NCBI GenBank assembly: GCA_004208945.1
Contig: SGPE01000008.1
Coordinates: forward strand, 124,001 to 188,000
Length of the DNA stretch: 64,000 nt
Reading direction: 5' to 3'
Origin: Pseudoalteromonas sp. CO133X
GTDB lineage: Bacteria > Pseudomonadota > Gammaproteobacteria > Enterobacterales > Alteromonadaceae
Below the pieces are notes generated by a model that saw only the letters and a program-made list of their open reading frames with translations, ran no database searches and was not told where the DNA came from. Of this stretch, positions 46,303-55,225 are shown in pieces; position 1 is the stretch's first letter; each line of letters opens with the position of its first letter. The translations under genes were made by a program, and so were the position numbers.

Positions 46303-47001
46303 TTAGAGCGAAAGCTCAGCAGCAGTCAAGGGGCGGTATTCACCACTCGCTAGATTTTCATCAAGATGAATATTGGCAATTTTTTCACGGTGTAGTTCAA
46401 CAACTTTGTTATCAACTGCGGCCAGCATTCGTTTAACTTGATGATATTTACCTTCACAAATGGATAGGCGTAAGCTATAGCTTGCAAGCTTTTCAACAAT
46501 GGCAGGGCGAGTTAGCTCTTTTTCGTTATGAAGCTGTACACCTTGCTCTAGGGCTGCAATAGCTTCTTCATCCACCGGTTCTTGCGTTTCAACTAAATAA
46601 GTTTTGAACTTGTTGTGCTTTGGTGAAGTTATTTTGTGCGACCAGTCACCATCATTGGTGATGATCACTAAGCCTGTGGTATCTATATCTAAACGACCAG
46701 CAACATGAAAGTCGCTCATGTTTGGCTCATCGAGTAAGTCAAATACGGTCGGGTGAAGGTCATCTTTATTGGCACACACATAGCCTGCAGGCTTATGAAG
46801 CATGAAGTAGCGTTTGCCTAAAAAGACCAACGGCTCGCCTTGCCAGCGCACGTCGTCATCTTGGCTGATAGAATAATCAAATGAGGTGATCACCTCGCCA
46901 TTTACAGTGGCGTATTTACGTTTGATACCTGCTTTGGTTTTACTGCGAGGTAATTCAGCAATATGGCTGATAAATTTATCTAAACGGCATGGGAATTTCA
47001 T
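46303..47001 (-). CDS. rsuA: 16S rRNA pseudouridine synthase RsuA
   Basis: RsuA makes pseudouridine at position 516 of 16S rRNA. The 232-residue protein has an N-terminal S4 domain (CRLDKFISHIAELPRSK, YATVNGEVI), the RYFMLHKPAGYVCANKDD segment and the catalytic loop VAGRLDIDTTGLVIITNDG with its essential Asp. HNEKELTRPA, GKYHQVKRMLAAV and VELHREKI follow as in E. coli RsuA. The start is set at ATG 47001; a GTG three codons upstream (47010) is possible, and neither has a good ribosome site. It is divergent from zapE. Confidence 0.95.
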   Translation of the reverse strand: MKFPCRLDKFISHIAELPRSKTKAGIKRKYATVNGEVITSFDYSISQDDDVRWQGEPLVFLGKRYFMLHKPAGYVCANKDDLHPTVFDLLDEPNMSDFHVAGRLDIDTTGLVIITNDGDWSHKITSPKHNKFKTYLVETQEPVDEEAIAALEQGVQLHNEKELTRPAIVEKLASYSLRLSICEGKYHQVKRMLAAVDNKVVELHREKIANIHLDENLASGEYRPLTAAELSL

Positions 47002-47059
47002 TGGGATCACATTTTTAGTCGGCTACAATGGCCGCGAGTATAGCGGATACTAGTGACCT

Positions 47060-48172
47060 ATGACAGTACAGCAAGGACAAATATTAAGGTATTACCAAGC
47101 GCAAATAGCCAAAGGCGAACTGCATGAAGACCATGCCCAGCGCACAGCGATTAATGCGCTTGATAATCTAGCCACAGAATTAGCTGCGCCAAGACATTGG
47201 TGGCAAAGCGCTAAGTCAATAAAAGGGGTTTATTTATACGGCCCAGTTGGGCGTGGTAAATCCATGTTGATGGATGTGTTTTTCAAACTGGTCAATATTG
47301 ATGCTAAGCAGCGTTTGCACTTTCACCATTTTATGAAGCAAGTACATGAGCGTTTGGTTCAACTACAGGGGCAGAAAAACCCACTGACGATTATTGCTAA
47401 GGAGTGGGCACAGAACATTCGTTTGATTTGCTTTGATGAGTTCTTTGTTTCTGATATTGGCGATGCGATGATTTTAGGTGGCTTATTCAAAGCCTTGTTT
47501 GAGCACCAAGTGGTGTTAGCGGCGACGTCTAACTGTCAACCTGAGCAGTTGTATCGCAACGGTTTACAACGAGCACGATTTTTACCCACTATCGATTTGT
47601 TAAATGATCATTGTCATATTTTAAGTGTTGAAGGCAATACCGATCATCGCTTTCGCTTTGGTAAACAAACCGAACATTACTTTATTGATAACAAAAGTGC
47701 CCTAATAGAGCGCTTTTTAAACCAAGAGCAAGCAGTACAAAAGCAAACAACGATAGAGGTTTGCCATCGTCATCTTCGCTGTGAACTGCAAGCTCAAGAT
47801 GCCATTATGTTTGACTTTATGGCGTTATGTTCAGGGGCTAGAAGCACAGCAGATTACATTTATTTAGCAGAGCGCTTTCAGCGTGTTTATTTGCTCAATG
47901 TGCCAGTAATGGGACGCGGAGCCACGGGTAAACAAATTGTGCATGGTATTGAGGACAGTTATCAACGTGAAAAACAGGATTTACAAGAGCACTTTTTAGA
48001 TGATGAAGCACGGCGCTTTATTGCTCTAGTTGATGAGTTTTATGACAGAGGTCGATTACTGCTGATCTCGGCTGAGGCGGGCATTAGTGATATATATCAA
48101 GGACAAAAACTGGCATTTGAGTATGCGCGTACAGAGTCTCGATTAGTTGAGATGCAAAGCTGGAAAAGATAA
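47060..48172 (+). CDS. zapE: Cell division ATPase ZapE (AFG1-like)
   Basis: The 370-residue protein is an AFG1/ZapE-type P-loop ATPase: the Walker A is YGPVGRGKSMLMDVFF, followed by LHFHHFMKQVHERL, the Walker B-like LICFDEFFVSDIGDAMIL, LVATSN-like VLAATSNCQPEQLYRNGLQRARFLP and the late ARSTADYIYLAERFQRVYL. E. coli ZapE associates with FtsZ and is needed under low oxygen or high temperature. It acts at the inner membrane or in the cytoplasm. The ATG at 47060 sits about 60 bp from the divergent rsuA start. Confidence 0.96.
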   Translation: MTVQQGQILRYYQAQIAKGELHEDHAQRTAINALDNLATELAAPRHWWQSAKSIKGVYLYGPVGRGKSMLMDVFFKLVNIDAKQRLHFHHFMKQVHERLVQLQGQKNPLTIIAKEWAQNIRLICFDEFFVSDIGDAMILGGLFKALFEHQVVLAATSNCQPEQLYRNGLQRARFLPTIDLLNDHCHILSVEGNTDHRFRFGKQTEHYFIDNKSALIERFLNQEQAVQKQTTIEVCHRHLRCELQAQDAIMFDFMALCSGARSTADYIYLAERFQRVYLLNVPVMGRGATGKQIVHGIEDSYQREKQDLQEHFLDDEARRFIALVDEFYDRGRLLLISAEAGISDIYQGQKLAFEYARTESRLVEMQSWKR

Positions 48173-48199
48173 AAGGCGCATTAAAAAATACGCCTTTGT
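48171..48199. terminator. Terminator between zapE and TonB receptor genes
   Basis: A 7-bp stem (AAAGGCG near 48173 with CGCCTTT at 48191-48197) with a loop of about 12 bases lies right after the zapE stop. Its A- and T-rich flanks suggest use in both directions. Confidence 0.65.
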
Positions 48200-48230
48200 T
48201 GTCAGCCTAGCTGGGGTTTATATGAAAATG

Positions 48231-51200
48231 TTAAAAACTATATTGTGCGCCTACATACACATAACGACCTTTACCCCCACCATACTCAGAGTAATAATTA
48301 CCACGCCCTGAAGGATAAAAATCACCTTTATTATCAAACACGTTATTTACACCACCGAATACGCGTAGTTGGCTTTGTTTACCAAGTGACAAAGTGTAAG
48401 ACGCTGAAAGGCTGTGTTTTAAGAACGAGCCATAATCTTGGTAGGCAAGTTTTTCTGGGTTACTAATACAGGTATCTTCACCAGCCTCACAGCGGGCATC
48501 ATTTTCGGCTACATACTCATTGTAATCTTCTTCAAGACTCTGGCTTGCTTTAAACGAGCCTAAGAAATTTGTACGCCAGCGAATACGTAGATCATCATTA
48601 CGCCAAGTAATCGACATTGACGCTTTATCTTTAGTGCGACCATAGCCTGCGTAATGACTGGTTACTAAGCTACCATCGAGGCCTTCATAGGTCTGTGAGT
48701 TTTCAATCACGTGATTATAATCAAGCTTTAACGAGAGTTGACCATAACTGTCAAAATCAAGCTTGTACTGTGCAACCACATCATAGCCTCTAGCTGTGAG
48801 CTCATCGAGGTTATATTGGCGTTGTAAAACCTTAATAATATTGCCTTCATTATTACGGGTAATATCATTACAGAAGGTGTTTTCAGCTCCCCACGCAACT
48901 TCAGAGTCGTAACATTCACGCATGATGTTTTCATTACTGATCTGCGAAATTGCATCGACAATTGCAATATCATAGTAGTCAACCGCAAGGTTGAAATTGT
49001 CTAAAAACGCAGGTGCCACTGTGATGCCAAACGTATACGTATCGGCAGTTTCTTCTTTCAAGTTTTCATTACCAGCGCCAGGTGAATAACTGTTATTTTC
49101 ATCGTTAAATTCGAAATCAGGATCGGCAGCAAGTTGCGCAGCTAAAGTCGGCTCTTTGCGACAGTTATCGTGACCTGGTTTAGTCGATGTTGCAGTTAAA
49201 CCATCACAAATATCATCATAGCTGTCGTAATCGCCACGCGGTGGTGACATAAGTTCAGTGATGGTTGGCGCACGCTGCGCACGTGCATAATTCGCTCTAA
49301 AAGCATAGCCTTCGATAGGCTCCCAAAAAATACCGAGTTTGTAGCTGGCAACTGTATTGACGTTTTCCATGCTGTAATTAGCCAAACGAAGTGACGTTTC
49401 AGCACTTAAGTTTTTTGCCAGTGGTGCATCTTTTAACAGTGGGATTGCAAGTTCTGCAAAGGCCTCATAGACTTCAACTTCACCGTAGAAGTTTGGTACA
49501 TAGTTAAAGGTGATACCACCGGATTTCATATCATCACTGGTTTTTAGATCTTGGCTATCTTTACGGTATTCACCACCAAATACAGCCGACACTGAGCCTG
49601 CTGGTAGTTCAAATAAGTCACCAGCAATGTAACCGACTACGCCATATTGTTTAATTTCGGTATCAATAACCGGATTAGTACGTATCCATGCCGCCATGTC
49701 ATCAGTGATTGACCCTTCGCCAAACAAATTGATAGGCACGCAGCCTGCTGCGCGAGCTGCTTCATCAATACATTGGATTGTGCCATCAGCAAGCTCCTCA
49801 GCTTGTAAAGCTTGGCTTAGTTTTACTGTGTTTAACTCATTGCTACGAACTTGATGTTGAGTGAAGCGACCATAGCTAGCTGATACATCCCAATCCCATT
49901 CACCATTAAAGAGTGTCCCCTGTAAACCTGCCCAGCTACGAATCGTTTTACGTGTGTTATCAGTACTGATATTACCCACTTCACTAAAACGACGATCCCA
50001 ATAAATACGATCTTTATATGGGTTGGCATCTAAGATTTCTTGCGGCACATAAGGGTTATCAATTGGAATATAACCTGGTGCAACATCTGAAAGTGGATCG
50101 CCAGTGACGGGATCATAGCGAGGTACAAAAGCTCCTTCGTACTCATCCTCTGGAGACTTATTGTTAAATGAGCCACTGTCACTGTATTGTACCTGTGCGT
50201 ACAGCATAACGTCATCTGTTAAGTCAAAGTCGATTTTCAGTGCCGTTGAGAAGTTATCGCTTGGCACATCCAGCATCACGTATTGATTAGAGTTGATGCC
50301 GTAAATTTCTTCATTCCCTTTCCAGTCATCACGTAGAGTTTGACCGTCATACCAAAATTGTGTGTCGTTACGGCTATTTTCTAAGAACACACCGCCAGGA
50401 ATACCGTCGCTTTTGCTTACCCAGTCAGCTTGAGTGATGTCGCGCATACATTGGTCGCCATCGGCTGTTTGCATCACATTACACATGCGTTCAGGGTCAT
50501 AATCGTAGCTATCTTCAATCTGCGCACGTTTACGGTCGTAAAACGTCATGCCAAAATCACGGTCCCAGTTAGCACTGAAATATGCATAGCCGCGATCATC
50601 GGCAAATGAGGTGCCGTAATTTAAGTCAAGGGTAAACTCTTTACCGCCACCATCAGTTGTTTCACCTGTATTGGCTTTAAAGTCGAAGCCTTCTTTTTTC
50701 GATTGAGTAATTATATTTACAACACCTGCGACCGCATCTGCCCCATAGGTTGCCGATGCACCGCCACTAATTATTTCAACGCGTTCAACCATGCCGCTAG
50801 GAATGGTGTTTAAACTAACGTAATTACCACTGTAGCTGTTTGAAACAACACGACGACCATCAATCAGTGTCAGTGTACGGTTAGCGCCTAAATCTCTAAG
50901 TTGAACCGTTGATAAACCGGTTGCTGAAACACTTGATTGGCTGGTGGTATTACCTATGCTCTCACTCAGTGCAGGCATGTTATCGACTAAAATATCAGAT
51001 AAATTCGTTAACCCAGTATCAAGGATTGCGTCACGGTTCATAGTAACCAGTGGCGTGGGTATCGAAAAGCTGTCTCGTTTTATACGTGAGCCCGTAACGA
51101 TAATTTTTTCGGGTGTTTCGTTTTGTTCTTTGATTGCAGGGCTGGTATTAGCTGTGCGTGCAATGTCTGTTTCATTAGCAAGTGCATGTTGGCTAAAACC

Positions 51201-51251
51201 ACTGGCAACAGCAAGCGCTATTGCACAAGGCTTAGTTAGTAGATTTCTCAC
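48231..51251 (-). CDS. TonB-dependent receptor (long, 1006 residues)
   Basis: The protein has a signal peptide (cleaved near HALAN, residue 26), then a spacer with the TonB-box-like EKIIVTGSRIKRDSF, and a plug (SATGLSTVQLRDLGANRTL, IDGRRVV, VERVEIISGGASATYGADAV, VVNIITQ). The roughly 800-residue barrel ends in YVYVGAQYSF. The IVTGSRIKR and GGASATYGADAVAGVVN motifs are typical of the large TonB receptors of Alteromonadales and xanthomonads often linked to polymer or peptide uptake. Cys pairs in the barrel loops may be disulfides. The start is GTG at 51251 with AGGA seven bases upstream. It is divergent from a membrane regulator gene, which probably controls it. Confidence 0.95.
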   Translation of the reverse strand: MRNLLTKPCAIALAVASGFSQHALANETDIARTANTSPAIKEQNETPEKIIVTGSRIKRDSFSIPTPLVTMNRDAILDTGLTNLSDILVDNMPALSESIGNTTSQSSVSATGLSTVQLRDLGANRTLTLIDGRRVVSNSYSGNYVSLNTIPSGMVERVEIISGGASATYGADAVAGVVNIITQSKKEGFDFKANTGETTDGGGKEFTLDLNYGTSFADDRGYAYFSANWDRDFGMTFYDRKRAQIEDSYDYDPERMCNVMQTADGDQCMRDITQADWVSKSDGIPGGVFLENSRNDTQFWYDGQTLRDDWKGNEEIYGINSNQYVMLDVPSDNFSTALKIDFDLTDDVMLYAQVQYSDSGSFNNKSPEDEYEGAFVPRYDPVTGDPLSDVAPGYIPIDNPYVPQEILDANPYKDRIYWDRRFSEVGNISTDNTRKTIRSWAGLQGTLFNGEWDWDVSASYGRFTQHQVRSNELNTVKLSQALQAEELADGTIQCIDEAARAAGCVPINLFGEGSITDDMAAWIRTNPVIDTEIKQYGVVGYIAGDLFELPAGSVSAVFGGEYRKDSQDLKTSDDMKSGGITFNYVPNFYGEVEVYEAFAELAIPLLKDAPLAKNLSAETSLRLANYSMENVNTVASYKLGIFWEPIEGYAFRANYARAQRAPTITELMSPPRGDYDSYDDICDGLTATSTKPGHDNCRKEPTLAAQLAADPDFEFNDENNSYSPGAGNENLKEETADTYTFGITVAPAFLDNFNLAVDYYDIAIVDAISQISNENIMRECYDSEVAWGAENTFCNDITRNNEGNIIKVLQRQYNLDELTARGYDVVAQYKLDFDSYGQLSLKLDYNHVIENSQTYEGLDGSLVTSHYAGYGRTKDKASMSITWRNDDLRIRWRTNFLGSFKASQSLEEDYNEYVAENDARCEAGEDTCISNPEKLAYQDYGSFLKHSLSASYTLSLGKQSQLRVFGGVNNVFDNKGDFYPSGRGNYYSEYGGGKGRYVYVGAQYSF

Positions 51252-51475
51252 AGGCGTTCCTAGTTGTACTTATTTTATTTTTAGTTGTGTGAAACCAGAG
51301 CGCTGCTCTTTTAAGGGCAGTTAAAATTTACAGTGAACAACACCCCGGTTTGTCGGTATTGACGTAAATTTTTTTATAAAAATGTGAATACAACTGCAAT
51401 CTTTAGTGACTCGTTTATCTCTCTATTTTATATCTATTTAATATCTATTCGTTTAAAATCAATGTGTTGTTATTT

Positions 51476-51505
51476 TTGCGCTGTCAACTTATTGACAATT
51501 ATAAT
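51476..51505 (+). promoter_or_regulatory. Candidate sigma-70 promoter of the membrane regulator gene
   Basis: TTGCGC at 51476-51481 and a consensus TATAAT at 51500-51505 are 18 bp apart. An alternative TTGACA at 51492-51497 exists further right but has no matching -10 of similar quality. Confidence 0.45.
51482..51497. promoter_or_regulatory. Dyad symmetry (operator-like) in the divergent promoter region
   Basis: TGTCAA (51482-51487), a CTTA spacer and TTGACA (51492-51497) form a perfect 6-bp inverted repeat lying between the -35 and -10 of the candidate promoter. A dimeric repressor or the neighbouring wHTH regulator could bind here; this is inference. Confidence 0.45.
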
Positions 51506-51587
51506 GCTGGTTAATCATTGTTATTTGAGATAAATTGATAGCTAAATACACGTCTAGAAATCTAAAAAGAGGTTAAGTTTAGACTTA

Positions 51588-53717
51588 ATGGAAACCACTC
51601 ATCACGCCTACCGTTTGGGTCGGTGTACAATTAATCCCCTTGAAAATAAACTAGTTTGTGATGATAGTGAGCACGTTTTACAGCCTAAATTCATCGAGTT
51701 ATTAGGTTGTTTAGTTGCCCGTTATCCTGAGCCAATTACTCGCGAAGAGTTAATTAATCTTGTTTGGGATGGTAACCATTTTGTAGGAGAGAAGGCGTTA
51801 ACAAATGCTATTTGGCATTTACGTAAGGCGTTTAAAGAATTAGACCCAAACTCAAGTTACATTGAAACCTTGCGTAAGACAGGGTATCGATTGGTTCAAT
51901 CACCTGAAAAAATTGAACAGCAGCCTAAAGAAAATACACCTAGTTTCAAACGTTCTCAACTTTATAGTGTTGCTGCTGTATTTATACTTTGCGTATTTGC
52001 TGCGTGTGTATTTTGGTATGTTTCTAGTTATCAAACAAAGCAGCACACGGCCTTTGTGATGCCGATAAATAGTATAGAAAGTGTAACAGCAAGCCCAGGA
52101 CGTGAAATTTATCCTGCCGTATCAAATGATCAACATTACTTAGTTTACTCATGGCGCCTCTTAGATAAATCTGCGGATTTATATTTACGTGACCTCCATT
52201 TTCCTGAACACCCTGCAAAACAGTTAACTGACAGTGCACAGACTGAAGGGCGCTCCGTGTTTAGCCCTGACTCAAGCACCTTATATTACTATCGTTATAC
52301 GCAAAGCAATGCGTGCGAAATAGTGAAACTATCACTTGTGAATGCGACGAGCGTTGTCCTGAGTGAATGTCGCCGCGAAGGTGGAACTGATCTTGATGTC
52401 AGTGCAGATGGTAAAACACTCGCTTATATCGGTGAGTATGTAACCGAAGCCGGTGAAACGGTAAGCCGCATTAAGTTACTGAACCTTGAATCAGATAACC
52501 TACACGAAACATCGATTCCTTGTGGTGACTATTGCCATATTAACGATGAATCTGTGTCGTTTTCACCTGATGCAAAATATGTTGTGGTTACTCGTAATGT
52601 TGAAAACGACCAGCAAGCACTTTTTATGGTTGATGTACAAACAGGGCAAGCTAAACGACTCACTCCAAACTTTGCTTTTATTCATGGTGTTGATTGGCAT
52701 CCGAATAAGAACTTACTGGTTTTTTCGGCAACTAAAGGCGGGAAGCGTTATGGTTTTTTCTTCGATATTGAACAGCAAAAGCTGATTAATACTCAAGTGG
52801 CAGGGATGAGTTCGCCAAGGTATAGTGCTGATGGCAGTGTTTATTTTCATCAATGGGATATAGACAAGGTGATTACACGGTTAAAAATTGATGAACAAGT
52901 TGCCAGTTCACCTTTTTCTATGCTCTCTACTAATTTTAGCTCTCTTTTTCCTGAATATAACTCGGTGCAGAAAAAGCTACTGTATGTATCAAATGAGTCT
53001 GGCAGCTCTCAATTATGGATAGTGAACCCAGATGCAAGCTCGCGTAAACAGTTGACGAGCTTTCCACATGTTATTGGACAAATATTTGACCCAACGTGGT
53101 CAAAGGATGGGCGCTACATTTTGTTTTCAGTGCTGGATAAAGGGCAAAGTACGCTTTATCTATATGACTTTAAACTCGATAAGAGGCAAGCGTTAAATAT
53201 TCCATTTGCCTATGCACGCAAACCAACGTGGTCTAGTGATAACCAATCTATTCTTGTGTCAGACAACGATTATGTTTATCGATTTGATTTAAAAGGTAAT
53301 AACCTTGGTAAAGTGATAAGTTCTCCTGCTAAATATGCTGTTGAGTTATCATCGGGTGATATTCTTTTTACTGATAACAATAAGGCTATATGGATAAAAC
53401 ACCATGAAACGGGGCAAGAACAAGTACTTGTTGATGATATTCATTTAGCGAGGCATTTTTCGTGGTTATATGTAAGTAAGAACGAATACCATAATGCGCG
53501 TATTTATTATTTCAAAGTACGCGTTGGTGATTATCGTATTAGTTATTATGACGTGGTGAAAAAACAGCATTTTGATGTGATGGCATTACCCGAGCGTGCT
53601 TATAGTCGTTCATCAGGGTTGACCTATGTGGATGATGAACGCTGGCTTGTATACACAGGATACCTGTCACCTGAGATTGAAATTAAGCGTCTTCCTGCGG
53701 CATTTCTGCCGCAGTAA
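51588..53717 (+). CDS. Membrane-bound wHTH regulator with periplasmic beta-propeller (CadC/ToxR-like)
   Basis: This 709-residue one-component regulator starts with an OmpR/PhoB-type winged helix (residues 1-105; ALTNAIWHLRKAF is the recognition-helix region and ETLRKTGYRL the wing). A single membrane helix lies at about 126-146. The remaining 560 residues form a periplasmic beta-propeller made of PD40/TolB-like repeats (VFSPDSSTLYYY, VSFSPDAKYVVV, DPTWSKDGRYILFS, KPTWSSDNQSILVS). It should sense a periplasmic signal and bind DNA from the membrane, as ToxR and CadC do. Its gene is divergent from the large TonB receptor gene, its likely target. A GC-rich hairpin overlaps its last codons. Confidence 0.93.
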   Translation: METTHHAYRLGRCTINPLENKLVCDDSEHVLQPKFIELLGCLVARYPEPITREELINLVWDGNHFVGEKALTNAIWHLRKAFKELDPNSSYIETLRKTGYRLVQSPEKIEQQPKENTPSFKRSQLYSVAAVFILCVFAACVFWYVSSYQTKQHTAFVMPINSIESVTASPGREIYPAVSNDQHYLVYSWRLLDKSADLYLRDLHFPEHPAKQLTDSAQTEGRSVFSPDSSTLYYYRYTQSNACEIVKLSLVNATSVVLSECRREGGTDLDVSADGKTLAYIGEYVTEAGETVSRIKLLNLESDNLHETSIPCGDYCHINDESVSFSPDAKYVVVTRNVENDQQALFMVDVQTGQAKRLTPNFAFIHGVDWHPNKNLLVFSATKGGKRYGFFFDIEQQKLINTQVAGMSSPRYSADGSVYFHQWDIDKVITRLKIDEQVASSPFSMLSTNFSSLFPEYNSVQKKLLYVSNESGSSQLWIVNPDASSRKQLTSFPHVIGQIFDPTWSKDGRYILFSVLDKGQSTLYLYDFKLDKRQALNIPFAYARKPTWSSDNQSILVSDNDYVYRFDLKGNNLGKVISSPAKYAVELSSGDILFTDNNKAIWIKHHETGQEQVLVDDIHLARHFSWLYVSKNEYHNARIYYFKVRVGDYRISYYDVVKKQHFDVMALPERAYSRSSGLTYVDDERWLVYTGYLSPEIEIKRLPAAFLPQ
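53695..53714 (+). terminator. Hairpin overlapping the 3' end of the membrane regulator gene
   Basis: A perfect 8-bp stem (CTGCGGCA / TGCCGCAG with a TTTC loop) spans the last codons, just before the TAA stop. Only TAAAATT follows, so it is a weak intrinsic terminator or an mRNA 3' stabiliser between converging genes. Confidence 0.5.
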
Positions 53718-53719
53718 AA

Positions 53720-54049
53720 TTAGCACTTACGATAAATATCAGGGCTCATATCATAAATGTTTACACTTAAACTGTAAGAACGCCGACAGTACTTGCTTAA
53801 GCAATTAAGTAGTTGTTCGCTTAGTTGCTGCTTTTGTTCAACGGTTCTGCCTTCCATGATAGATGCGGCAATATGGATGAAGCCATCTTTCCCTTCACCT
53901 AGTTCATAGTGTTGGTAGGCAATGGCACGTGTTTTAATGGTCGATAATTCGAATAAACCAGAGTCGAATACAGCTTGGTGGACTTTTTCAACCAGCACTT
54001 GAGGAAGAATAGGGAGATCTTCTGAATGTTCAATAACAATATGCGGCAT
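53720..54049 (-). CDS. 5-carboxymethyl-2-hydroxymuconate isomerase family protein
   Basis: The 109-residue protein is a tautomerase-like enzyme of the CHMI family: MPHIVIEHSEDL with catalytic Pro2 at the mature N-terminus, VHQAVFDSGLFELSTIKTRA, HIAASIMEGRT and the closing LSVNIYDMSPDIYRK. Known members isomerise a muconate intermediate in homoprotocatechuate breakdown. No other gene of that pathway is near, so the real substrate may differ. It is 11 bp behind the beta-barrel gene and probably co-transcribed with it. GGAAGAG precedes the ATG. Confidence 0.9.
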   Translation of the reverse strand: MPHIVIEHSEDLPILPQVLVEKVHQAVFDSGLFELSTIKTRAIAYQHYELGEGKDGFIHIAASIMEGRTVEQKQQLSEQLLNCLSKYCRRSYSLSVNIYDMSPDIYRKC

Positions 54050-54060
54050 GGGGCTCTTCC

Positions 54061-54648
54061 TTAAAAGCGGTAACTAAAACCGATGTTTGTTTGAAATTGG
54101 TTTAATACATCACCATCGAAGTGCCAAAGGCATTGTTCGTTTTCGGATGCTGGCAAAGTACATGAGATGTTACTTGCATTATTTACAATAGTCGCCAACC
54201 AGCGAGTTTCAACATAAATACGCGCTTGGTCGCTAAATAGGTACTCAGCGCCACCGTATAAGCCAGAGGTAAAAAAAGTATCGGAGTCAGCAAAATCAGT
54301 ACTGACGTGATTTGCGCCAATTTGAGCACCAACAAAACCGACTATATGATCAGCCAAGGGCACTTCTACGGCACTTTGAAATAGCAGGTATTGCATCTCG
54401 ACTTGCTTGTTGGCTTGGTCTTTCATATCAAGTTCGGTTGCTGAATAAAAGAAACCATAACGAGCATTATCAATGGTTCTATCAAGGCTGACAGTAAAAT
54501 GACTGTCATCCTCAAGCTCAATTTTTAGGTTTTCTTCGGTTTGCACCGAATTAGTAAAGTTTTTGCCGAAACCGGCGCTAATTGAGTAGCCTGCGTGAGC
54601 GGTACTACTTAAGAACATTAAACACAGTAAACCAAGCGATTTTTTCAT
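54061..54648 (-). CDS. Small outer-membrane beta-barrel protein
   Basis: The 195-residue protein has a signal peptide (cleaved near AHAGY, residue 19) and an 8-strand-like barrel with alternating residues (YSISAGFGKNF, HFTVSLDRTI, ARYGFFYSATEL, VGFVGAQIGANHV, GLYGGAEYLFSD) that ends in a C-terminal Phe (NIGFSYRF), the outer-membrane insertion signal. Two Cys (CTLPASENEQC) may form a disulfide in a loop. It resembles general OmpA-like/porin-family barrels; the function is unknown. It leads a two-gene unit with the tautomerase gene. Confidence 0.8.
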   Translation of the reverse strand: MKKSLGLLCLMFLSSTAHAGYSISAGFGKNFTNSVQTEENLKIELEDDSHFTVSLDRTIDNARYGFFYSATELDMKDQANKQVEMQYLLFQSAVEVPLADHIVGFVGAQIGANHVSTDFADSDTFFTSGLYGGAEYLFSDQARIYVETRWLATIVNNASNISCTLPASENEQCLWHFDGDVLNQFQTNIGFSYRF

Positions 54649-54751
54649 TGTTTAGGTGCTCGTTGTTGAAGATATTTTGAGATAGTATTGAAACATAGCA
54701 AGCAAATAGTTGTAAATGGACAACTATCGCTTTTTAATAAGGATAACGAAG

Positions 54752-55222
54752 ATGAAGACACTAAAACTTGCTGCACTGACAGCCTCAGTCATCTTGTTGA
54801 ATGGTTGTTCCGATGACGCGGCTTCTGTAAGTTTAGGATTATTTACGACTAAAGATATCAAAGTGGTATCGCAACAAGATCCAATCATTAGTGGTGTTAC
54901 CTGTCATATCAGCCATATTGAAGCAAATCTTGATTTTGCAGATCCTTCAGATATGTCAATTGCTTGTCGTCAAACTGGCCCCATTACTGCTGAACAGTTA
55001 CAAAAAATAGACCGCAGTAAATCCGGCGATGTGGTATTTAAATCATCAAAGAGTATTTTATTTAAATCATTGAAGGTGCGTCGTATTTACGATGCACCAA
55101 CCCGAACTCTTCTGTATTTATCATATTCGACAAAAGAATCATCAGGTAGTCATCACCATGCTTTATCAACCGTTCCGCTTTATAACACGGATGCATGGCA
55201 GTGGGCGCAAGGACAAGAGTAA
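54752..55222 (+). CDS. creA: CreA family protein, putative lipoprotein
   Basis: The 156-residue protein has a lipoprotein-type signal (LLNGC, Cys18 or so) and the CreA core: FTTKDIKVVSQQDPIISGVTCHIS, FADPSDMSIACRQTGPI, SKSILFKSLKVRRIYD, TLLYLSYSTKE and the closing HALSTVPLYNTDAW. CreA is a periplasmic protein of unknown function named for its E. coli locus beside creBCD; those genes are not here. The start at 54752 follows AGGATAACGAAG; a longer in-frame start at 54716 lacks a ribosome site. It is the first gene of a packed plus-strand operon. Confidence 0.88.
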   Translation: MKTLKLAALTASVILLNGCSDDAASVSLGLFTTKDIKVVSQQDPIISGVTCHISHIEANLDFADPSDMSIACRQTGPITAEQLQKIDRSKSGDVVFKSSKSILFKSLKVRRIYDAPTRTLLYLSYSTKESSGSHHHALSTVPLYNTDAWQWAQGQE

Positions 55223-55225
55223 AAT

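Larger units (their letters stand above)
51252..51587. other. 336-bp divergent regulatory region, TonB receptor / membrane regulator
   Basis: This A+T-rich region separates the two divergent genes and must hold both promoters. It contains a sigma-70-like promoter reading right (51476-51505), a dyad overlapping it (51482-51497), a TATCTATT direct repeat near 51431-51450, and an AAGAGG element upstream of the regulator ATG. No small gene was recognised. Confidence 0.6.

Noticed and set aside
51431..51450. TATCTATT direct repeat upstream of the TonB receptor
   Set aside because: Only two imperfect copies in A+T-rich DNA; likely chance.
53720..54049. Homoprotocatechuate degradation locus
   Set aside because: A single isomerase-family gene is present with no other pathway gene.
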